Assembly: GCA_937916035.1 (NCBI GenBank)
Contig: CALGIH010000330.1
Span: forward strand, 1-11,740
DNA length: 11,740 nucleotides
DNA from: an uncultured Lacinutrix sp.
GTDB taxonomy: Bacteria; Bacteroidota; Bacteroidia; Flavobacteriales; Flavobacteriaceae
Direction of reading: 5' to 3'
Shown: one piece after another, positions 6,791 to 11,740 of the stretch
Position numbering within the stretch: the stretch's first letter is position 1
Layout: each line of letters opens with the position of its first letter
Notes under the pieces: model-generated
Told to the model about the DNA's origin: nothing
The model's database searches: none
The model's input: only the letters and a program-made list of their open reading frames with translations
Position numbers and translations under genes: made by a program

Positions 6791-7646
6791 TTAAATTCAA
6801 AAAACGCTGTGTGGCGAAATAGGTGCTTAACCATGAGATGATAATGCCTAATAAAAACACACCCAAAAATAAACCAGTAATCATTATTGGTTTACTTAGT
6901 AATTCTAATTCAGCAAAGGTCTTGTCAACATAATACAACACTACAGCCATTCCAATCAATGCTAAGATGGATCCAATAATGCCAAGCTTAATGCTTTTCC
7001 AAATAAAAGGGCGTCTAATAAATTGTTTGGTAGCACCAACCATTTGCATGGTTTTTATGGTAAAACGTTTAGAGTAAACAGATAATCTTATGGAACTATT
7101 AATAAGCAAAACAGCAATTAATGTAAAGAGTCCACTAATGATTAAAACCCAAAGGCTAATTCGTTTTACATTGCTATTCATCATAGAAACCAAATCTTTA
7201 TCGTAACGTACTTCAGCTACAAATTTTTTGGTCATATTAGCTTCAGAAATACTATCCAGACGTTGTTCAGTTACAAAGTCTGCTTTTAAATTCACGTCAA
7301 TGGAGTTCTGTAAAGGGTTATAACCAACATCATCTAAAAAATCTTCGCCATATTCACTTTTCATAAAGGCAGCAGCATCTTCTTTAGATACATACTTGGT
7401 TTCCTTTACATATTTGGCAAGTGTTAAGCTTTTTTCTAACTGATTTATCTCCACTTCTTTTGCGTTGTCATTCAAATAAATAGTCATAACCACTCGCTCT
7501 TTAAAATTGTCCGAAATGGTTTTAGCATTTAATACGAGCATTCCTAATAAACCTATTAAAAATAATACTAGAGCAATGCTTAGTACTACCGAAAAATAAG
7601 AAGATAATAATCGACGTTTTTGGTGCTTTTCAAAAGTTGAGCTCAT
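6768..7646 (-). CDS. ftsX: Cell division protein FtsX
   Basis: FtsX is the membrane part of the FtsEX ABC-type complex, which links the divisome to periplasmic peptidoglycan hydrolases. From the chosen start the protein has 292 residues. Its topology is a cytoplasmic basic start (SSTFEKHQKRRL), TM1 (about 19-40), a periplasmic domain (about 41-162), then TM2 (163-185), TM3 (219-240) and TM4 (254-276). The last cytoplasmic loop contains KTMQMVGATKQFIRRPF (198-214), the family's ATPase-coupling region, and the ending LKTDQLYY is as I recall for flavobacterial FtsX. I prefer the ATG at 7644-7646 (MSSTFEKH...) over the in-frame ATG at 7713-7715. The latter would abut the divergent gene's ATG and add a non-family AT-rich stretch. 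ftsE is not adjacent. It is the likely first gene of the operon running to truB. Confidence 0.93.
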   Translation of the reverse strand: MSSTFEKHQKRRLLSSYFSVVLSIALVLFLIGLLGMLVLNAKTISDNFKERVVMTIYLNDNAKEVEINQLEKSLTLAKYVKETKYVSKEDAAAFMKSEYGEDFLDDVGYNPLQNSIDVNLKADFVTEQRLDSISEANMTKKFVAEVRYDKDLVSMMNSNVKRISLWVLIISGLFTLIAVLLINSSIRLSVYSKRFTIKTMQMVGATKQFIRRPFIWKSIKLGIIGSILALIGMAVVLYYVDKTFAELELLSKPIMITGLFLGVFLLGIIISWLSTYFATQRFLNLKTDQLYY

Positions 7647-7658
7647 AAAGTGTTTTAG

Positions 7659-7689
7659 TTGATGGTGTAAAAATAATAAAGTATATTTA
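7659..7689 (+). promoter_or_regulatory. Candidate Bacteroidota-type promoter for the ketopantoate-reductase gene
   Basis: A TTG (7659-7661) is followed after 20 bp by TATATTTA (7682-7689), which differs in one base from TAnnTTTG. The expected spacing is about 19 bp. Transcription would start near 7694-7697, giving a leader of about 20 nt before the ATG at 7716. The element lies in the short divergent region shared with ftsX, which also supports the shorter ftsX start. Confidence 0.4.
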
Positions 7690-7715
7690 ATCTTAAATAT
7701 TAATAACTCAAACAT

Positions 7716-8642
7716 ATGAACATTGTTGTAATTGGAGCTGGAGGCGTTGGTGGCTATTTTGGCGGTAAATTAGCAAAGGCTGGTAATAATGTTACTTTTA
7801 TAGCTAGAGGAAAGCACTTGAAAGCTATTAAAAACAATGGTTTACAAGTTAAGAGCATTAATGGAAATTTTATAGTGCGACCAAATGTAACTGATGATAT
7901 TTCAACTATTTCAAATCCAGATTTGGTTATTCTTGGAGTTAAATCTTGGCAAGTTGGAGAGGTTGCTAAGCAATTAAAATCAGTTATTAATAAAAACACG
8001 ATGGTTTTACCTTTGCAAAATGGTGCTGATAATGCAGATAAACTAAGAGTTATCTTGCCAAATGAAAATGTGTTGGCTGGATTGTGCAAAATAGTGAGTC
8101 GTGTTGAAGCTCCTGGGATCATTGATCATTTCGCTTTTGATCCCGAGATTGTTTTTGGTGAATATGATAATGAAACAACTCAGCGTGTTCAGGAAGTTTC
8201 AAAACTGTTTGATAATGGAGGAATAAAAAACACAATTTCAAAAGACATTCATTTAGATATTTGGAAAAAATTTCTATTCATCGCAACGATTAGCGGAATA
8301 GGAGCTCTAACAAGAGTGGAGTTTGGCGCTCTGAGGGATGATGAACATATCAGACAAATTATGTATCAAACAGCCAATGAAATTGTTGCAATAGCCAATG
8401 CAAAAGGGATTGCTTTAACCAATGATGATATTGAAATGATACTCAAAGTTGTTGACAACCTTAACGAAAAAACTACGGCATCTATGCAACGTGATATTAT
8501 GGATGGTCGCCCAAGTGAGCTAGAAAATTTTAATGGTTATATAGTAAAACAAGGGAAAGAATTTCATGTCACAACTCCTGTAAATAGCTTTACTTATCAT
8601 TGTTTACTACCTCAAGAAAAGAAAGTTCGTGGATTAAGTTAA
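7716..8642 (+). CDS. Ketopantoate reductase family oxidoreductase (PanE/ApbA)
   Basis: This 308-residue NADPH-dependent enzyme belongs to the 2-dehydropantoate 2-reductase family, whose main member makes pantoate for coenzyme A. The N-terminal Rossmann domain shows the glycine-rich loop GAGGVGGYFG (7-16), Arg31 at the usual NADPH phosphate contact, and LPLQNG (98-103) with the conserved Asn102. The C-terminal helical domain has IWKKFLFIATIS (182-193), with the catalytic Lys at 184 or 185, SMQRDIMDGRPSELENFNGY (256-275), with Ser256 and Glu268 at substrate-binding positions, and TPVN (287-290). No panB, panC or panD is nearby, and this family includes paralogues acting on other 2-keto acids, so I give no gene symbol. 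The last 9 bp overlap the convergent EamA gene. Confidence 0.9.
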   Translation: MNIVVIGAGGVGGYFGGKLAKAGNNVTFIARGKHLKAIKNNGLQVKSINGNFIVRPNVTDDISTISNPDLVILGVKSWQVGEVAKQLKSVINKNTMVLPLQNGADNADKLRVILPNENVLAGLCKIVSRVEAPGIIDHFAFDPEIVFGEYDNETTQRVQEVSKLFDNGGIKNTISKDIHLDIWKKFLFIATISGIGALTRVEFGALRDDEHIRQIMYQTANEIVAIANAKGIALTNDDIEMILKVVDNLNEKTTASMQRDIMDGRPSELENFNGYIVKQGKEFHVTTPVNSFTYHCLLPQEKKVRGLS

Positions 8643-9548
8643 TTTCACTTTAGGCTTTCTGCTTATTAAATACACACCAGAAATCACTAGTAAACAACTC
8701 AATATTTTAACAAGATTAATATCTTGTGCATATTTCTCTCGCATCAATACATAGGCATAAATACTTACCATAATAAAGCTCACCGCTGGCTGTAAATATA
8801 CATAACTCCCATTAACTGATGGTGCAACATAATTAAGTGCATAAATATTGAATAAATAAGCAAAGAAGGTTGTGAACAAAACAACAAACCCAACAGCTAA
8901 ATAAGTGCTTAGATCAAAGGCAGCAAAATCTGTCGCTAAAAAATCACCTATTCCAAATGGAAACATAAAAATAAAACCGAATAAAAACACCCAACTAATC
9001 ACGTTTAGGGAATTGTATTTTTTCATCATTGGTTTCACAATGACCAAATACAAAGCATAAGAACAAGCGTTTATAAAAACAAAAAGGTTTCCTAAAGAGG
9101 AACCTGTACCAGTTGCACTTTTGCCATACCAAATTAGCAAAACAGCTCCAATACCACCAACTGTAATACCAATAAGTTTATTGGTTGTTATTTTTTCCTT
9201 TAATATAATCGCACTAAATATTAAAACCATTACAGGAATTGACGTTATAATGATTGAAGCATCAATTGGAGACGTTAAATTTAAACCATGAAAAAACAGC
9301 AACTGGTTCGTGGTAACTCCTAAAATTCCACAAAGGACTAATCTTAAAAAATCTTTTTTATCAATAGATTCTTTTATAAAAGATTTAATAATCCAGAACA
9401 AAATACCTGCACCAACTATGCGCAAAAACACAAAAGCTGATGGCCCAATTTTGTTAGGCATTATGCCTTTTGCAATGAGATAATTAGCCCCATAAATAAC
9501 GTTGGCGCCAAGAAGTGCGACGTGTGCTTTGTTAGTGTTGGTTAGCAA
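8634..9548 (-). CDS. EamA/DMT-family transporter
   Basis: This 304-residue integral membrane protein has ten predicted helices (about 9-28, 36-55, 67-86, 93-112, 124-142, 153-172, 182-200, 214-233, 245-266, 278-296). They are arranged as two EamA repeats of five. Each repeat has the family's helix-4 to helix-5 junction with an acidic residue: LKEKIT (117-122) in the first and MREKYA (269-274) in the second. The drug/metabolite transporter superfamily exports amino acids, metabolites or drugs; nothing here fixes the substrate. A short cytoplasmic basic tail (SRKPKVK) ends the protein. It is divergent from leuS, with 149 bp between, and its 3' end overlaps the ketopantoate-reductase-like gene by 9 bp. 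Confidence 0.93.
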   Translation of the reverse strand: MLTNTNKAHVALLGANVIYGANYLIAKGIMPNKIGPSAFVFLRIVGAGILFWIIKSFIKESIDKKDFLRLVLCGILGVTTNQLLFFHGLNLTSPIDASIIITSIPVMVLIFSAIILKEKITTNKLIGITVGGIGAVLLIWYGKSATGTGSSLGNLFVFINACSYALYLVIVKPMMKKYNSLNVISWVFLFGFIFMFPFGIGDFLATDFAAFDLSTYLAVGFVVLFTTFFAYLFNIYALNYVAPSVNGSYVYLQPAVSFIMVSIYAYVLMREKYAQDINLVKILSCLLVISGVYLISRKPKVKLT

Positions 9549-9663
9549 TAGAAGTGTTGGTTTAAGTTGCTGTGAAAATACAAATTGCTTTTTAAAACTA
9601 ATTGAATTAATCCATAATTAAATTTATTAGAAGCAATCACTTTACTGTTTTCTTTATTAACCG

Positions 9664-9671
9664 TAAATTTG
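9664..9671 (+). promoter_or_regulatory. -7 element of the leuS promoter
   Basis: TAAATTTG is an exact match to the Bacteroidota -7 consensus TAnnTTTG, 26 bp before the leuS ATG. The -33 position, 19 bp upstream, reads TTA (9642-9644) rather than TTG. Transcription would begin near 9676-9679, leaving a leader of about 20 nt. That is too short for a T-box or other leader control. Confidence 0.55.
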
Positions 9672-9697
9672 GCCTTTTAAATGCGGAAAACATTACG

Positions 9698-11740
9698 ATG
9701 AAATACCATTTCAACGACATAGAAGCCAAGTGGCAAAAATATTGGGCAGAAAACAAAACGTTTAAAGCCGAAAACAAAAGCGACAAACCAAAGTATTATG
9801 TACTAGATATGTTCCCTTATCCAAGTGGAGCAGGCTTGCATGTTGGTCATCCACTAGGTTATATCGCGAGTGATATTTATGCACGATACAAACGTCATAA
9901 AGGCTTTAACGTATTGCATCCTCAAGGGTATGATAGTTTTGGATTACCTGCGGAACAATATGCCATTCAAACTGGGCAGCATCCAGCAATTACAACGGCT
10001 GAAAATATAAAAACATACAGACGTCAGTTAGATCAAATCGGTTTTTCATTCGATTGGTCTCGTGAAGTCAGAACCAGTGATCCTAGTTATTACAAATGGA
10101 CACAATGGATTTTTATTCAGCTATTTAATTCTTGGTATAACAATGACTCTGATAAAGCTGAAAATATTTCAGAATTAATAAAGCATTTTGAAGCTGTAGG
10201 AAATGCGAATTTCAATGCTGAATGTGATGATAATGTAGAAGCGTTTACTGCAGAAGATTGGAAAGGCTATTCTTCTAAAGAACAACAACAAATAATATTA
10301 AAATACAGATTAACATATCTAGCCGAAACCGAAGTAAATTGGTGTCCTGCTTTAGGAACCGTTTTGGCAAATGACGAAATTGTTAATGGTGTGTCTGAAC
10401 GTGGTAGTCATCCGGTTGTCAGAAAAAAAATGATGCAATGGAGTATGCGAATTTCAGCTTTTGCTGAACGCTTACTTCAAGGATTAGAAACCATCGATTG
10501 GCCAGAACCATTAAAAGAAATACAACGTAACTGGATTGGAAAATCTATTGGTGCTACCGTTTCTTTCAACCTCATTGCGAGCGAAACGAAGCAATCTGCC
10601 AATAATATAAACAAAAGTCACGCTGAGATTGTCGAAGCATCTCATAAAATAGATGTATTCACAACAAGACCAGATACTATTTTCGGTGTTTCATTTATGA
10701 CGCTTGCACCTGAACACCAATTAGTATCACAAATTACAACTGAAGCTCAAAAAGCTGAGGTTGAAGCTTACATTGAAGCAACAGCAAAGCGAAGCGAGCG
10801 TGATAGAATGGCAGATGTAAAAACCATTTCTGGTGCCTTTACAGGAGCCTATGCTGAGCATCCTTTAACTAAAGAACCAATTCCAATCTGGATTGGAGAT
10901 TACGTATTAGCTGGTTACGGAACAGGAGCAGTGATGTCTGTACCTTGTGGTGACCAACGTGATTATTATTTTGCAAAACACTTTAATATCGCAATTCCTA
11001 ATATTTTTGAAGGTGTTGATATTTCTGAAGAAGCCTTTGCTGATAAAGACAACACAGTTATTGCGAACAGTGATTTCTTAAATGGACTTATTTATAAGAA
11101 AGCTGTAAAAACTGCGATTTACGAATTAGAAAAACTAGGTCAAGGCGAAGGAAAAACCAATTATAGATTGCGTGATGCTGTGTTTAGCAGGCAACGATAT
11201 TGGGGCGAACCGTTTCCAGTGTATTATGTAAACGGCATGCCACAGATGATTGATGCTGAACATTTACCTATTACCTTACCAGAAGTAGAAAAATATTTAC
11301 CAACCGAAACTGGCGAGCCACCTTTAGGGAATGCAACGGTTTGGGCTTGGGATTCAATTAATAACAAAGTAGTCTCTAACGACCTTTGTCATGCTGAGCC
11401 TGTCGAAGCATCTCATAATGGAACTTACCCTCTAGAACTAAACACAATGCCTGGTTGGGCTGGAAGCTCACAGTACTTTAACCGCTACATGGATCCTCAC
11501 AATGACAAAGAAATCTTCTCACAAGAGGCGATTAACTATTGGCAACAAGTAGATTTATATATTGGTGGAAGCGAACATGCAACAGGACATTTATTGTACT
11601 CTCGTTTCTGGCAAAAATTTATGTTCGATTTAGGCTTAGTGCCTCACGATGAGTTTGCAAAAAAGCTGATTAACCAAGGGATGATACTTGGGACTAGTGC
11701 TTTTGTTTACAAGTTAACTTTGATGTGGTCAAATACAGCA
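9698..11740 (+). CDS. leuS: Leucyl-tRNA synthetase, 3' end outside window
   Basis: This class I synthetase charges tRNA-Leu and edits mischarged products. The frame is open for 681 codons to the window edge. Visible parts are [18 protein letters not shown] (38-55) with the HIGH-type signature HVGH (48-51), a linker with [14 protein letters not shown], the WIGKS entry to the CP1 editing domain, the editing motif TTRPDTIFG (322-330), [77 protein letters not shown] and [17 protein letters not shown]. The KMSKS loop and anticodon-binding domain lie beyond the edge. The ATG at 9698 gives the family start [16 protein letters not shown]. Two stretches do not fit the family: residues about 292-316 and 564-573. 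They are translations of short repeat-like DNA elements inserted in frame, listed separately. No frameshift or stop results, so the enzyme is presumably functional. Confidence 0.97.
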   Translation, partial: MKYHFNDIEAKWQKYWAENKTFKAENKSDKPKYYVLDMFPYPSGAGLHVGHPLGYIASDIYARYKRHKGFNVLHPQGYDSFGLPAEQYAIQTGQHPAITTAENIKTYRRQLDQIGFSFDWSREVRTSDPSYYKWTQWIFIQLFNSWYNNDSDKAENISELIKHFEAVGNANFNAECDDNVEAFTAEDWKGYSSKEQQQIILKYRLTYLAETEVNWCPALGTVLANDEIVNGVSERGSHPVVRKKMMQWSMRISAFAERLLQGLETIDWPEPLKEIQRNWIGKSIGATVSFNLIASETKQSANNINKSHAEIVEASHKIDVFTTRPDTIFGVSFMTLAPEHQLVSQITTEAQKAEVEAYIEATAKRSERDRMADVKTISGAFTGAYAEHPLTKEPIPIWIGDYVLAGYGTGAVMSVPCGDQRDYYFAKHFNIAIPNIFEGVDISEEAFADKDNTVIANSDFLNGLIYKKAVKTAIYELEKLGQGEGKTNYRLRDAVFSRQRYWGEPFPVYYVNGMPQMIDAEHLPITLPEVEKYLPTETGEPPLGNATVWAWDSINNKVVSNDLCHAEPVEASHNGTYPLELNTMPGWAGSSQYFNRYMDPHNDKEIFSQEAINYWQQVDLYIGGSEHATGHLLYSRFWQKFMFDLGLVPHDEFAKKLINQGMILGTSAFVYKLTLMWSNTA
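10572..10598 (+). repeat. Repeat-like element A inside leuS (ATTGCGAGCG...CGAAGCAAT type)
   Basis: ATTGC (10574-10578) and GCAAT (10591-10595) are inverted around GAGCGAAACGAA, forming an imperfect palindrome. From memory, the sequence resembles the short dispersed TCATTGCGAGCGAAGCGAAGCAATCT-type repeat found in several bacterial genomes (quoted loosely, not checked). It is translated as LIASETKQS (292-300), a peptide not expected in LeuRS, between [13 protein letters not shown] and the editing motif TTRPDTIFG. Confidence 0.7.
10617..10647 (+). repeat. Repeat-like element B inside leuS, copy 1 of a 31-nt direct repeat
   Basis: GTCACGCTGAGATTGTCGAA followed by GCATCTCATAA matches the copy at 11388-11418 at 28 of 31 positions, same orientation. 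It is 18 bp downstream of element A and is translated as [10 protein letters not shown] (307-316). It ends just before the editing-domain strand [11 protein letters not shown]. The terminal inverted arms are ACGCT/AGCAT, imperfect by one base. Confidence 0.75.
11388..11418 (+). repeat. Repeat-like element C inside leuS, copy 2 of the 31-nt direct repeat
   Basis: GTCATGCTGAGCCTGTCGAA followed by GCATCTCATAA has inverted arms ATGCT (11391-11395) and AGCAT (11407-11411). It differs from element B at three positions. It is read in the same frame, as [11 protein letters not shown] (564-574), in a loop between VVSNDL and the conserved [15 protein letters not shown]. Most bacterial LeuRS proteins have a shorter, unrelated link here. 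Confidence 0.75.

Noticed and set aside
7644-7715. Longer ftsX start at 7713-7715, abutting the divergent ATG in CATATG
   Set aside because: The extra 23 residues are not FtsX-like. They would leave no room for either promoter, and MSSTFEKHQKRRL at 7646 matches the family start.
10787-10803. GC-richer GCAAAGCGAAGCGAGCG stretch in leuS resembling element A in reverse
   Set aside because: It encodes TAKRSERDR, a conserved LeuRS segment, so it is ordinary coding sequence.
11471-11479. Gln in GSSQYF where many bacterial LeuRS proteins have Trp
   Set aside because: I cannot tell without an alignment whether Gln is normal for this lineage. The flanking motif is intact.

Overview
The window looks like chromosomal DNA from a member of the Bacteroidota, most likely a Flavobacteriaceae species. 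The support is AT-rich coding with TTA/GAA/AAA-dominated codons, few Shine-Dalgarno sites, a TAnnTTTG-type -7 promoter element, a DUF3098 protein, and the ftsX-DUF3098-uppP-truB gene order (recalled as typical of flavobacteria). Most genes are housekeeping. No RNA gene, insertion sequence, CRISPR array, phage gene or defence cassette is visible.

Layout, left to right. (1) 1-352, minus: a LuxR/NarL-type response regulator that runs off the left edge and looks broken at its N-terminus. (2) 367-2712, plus: aat (N-degron tagging), then two tandem paralogous PPK2 polyphosphate kinases. (3) tag (minus) meets the second ppk2 tail to tail. A perfect 16-bp palindrome lies between tag and a divergent monothiol thioredoxin-like gene. 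(4) 3980-7646, minus: a TonB-C-like membrane protein, truB, uppP, a DUF3098 protein, an unexplained coding-like stretch, and ftsX. The ftsX-to-truB part reads as an envelope and division operon with uppP and truB abutting. (5) 7716-8642, plus: a ketopantoate-reductase family gene, tail to tail with an EamA transporter gene on the minus strand. (6) 9698 to the right edge, plus: the first 681 codons of leuS, behind a good TAnnTTTG promoter element.

The most unusual content is inside leuS. Three short repeat-like elements are translated in frame in leucyl-tRNA synthetase. Two sit side by side just before the editing-domain motif TTRPDT, and a third sits in a loop before the conserved TMPGWAGSS segment. 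Two of the three are near-identical 31-nt direct repeats read in the same frame, giving HAE-(I/P)-VEASH. This resembles the protein-coding palindromic elements known from Rickettsia, here in an essential flavobacterial gene.

Secondary points of interest are a 53-60 codon coding-like stretch between ftsX and DUF3098 with no normal start codon, the Crp/Fnr-shaped palindrome upstream of the thioredoxin-like gene, and overlapping 3' ends at all three convergent gene pairs. I did not find a new multi-gene system.
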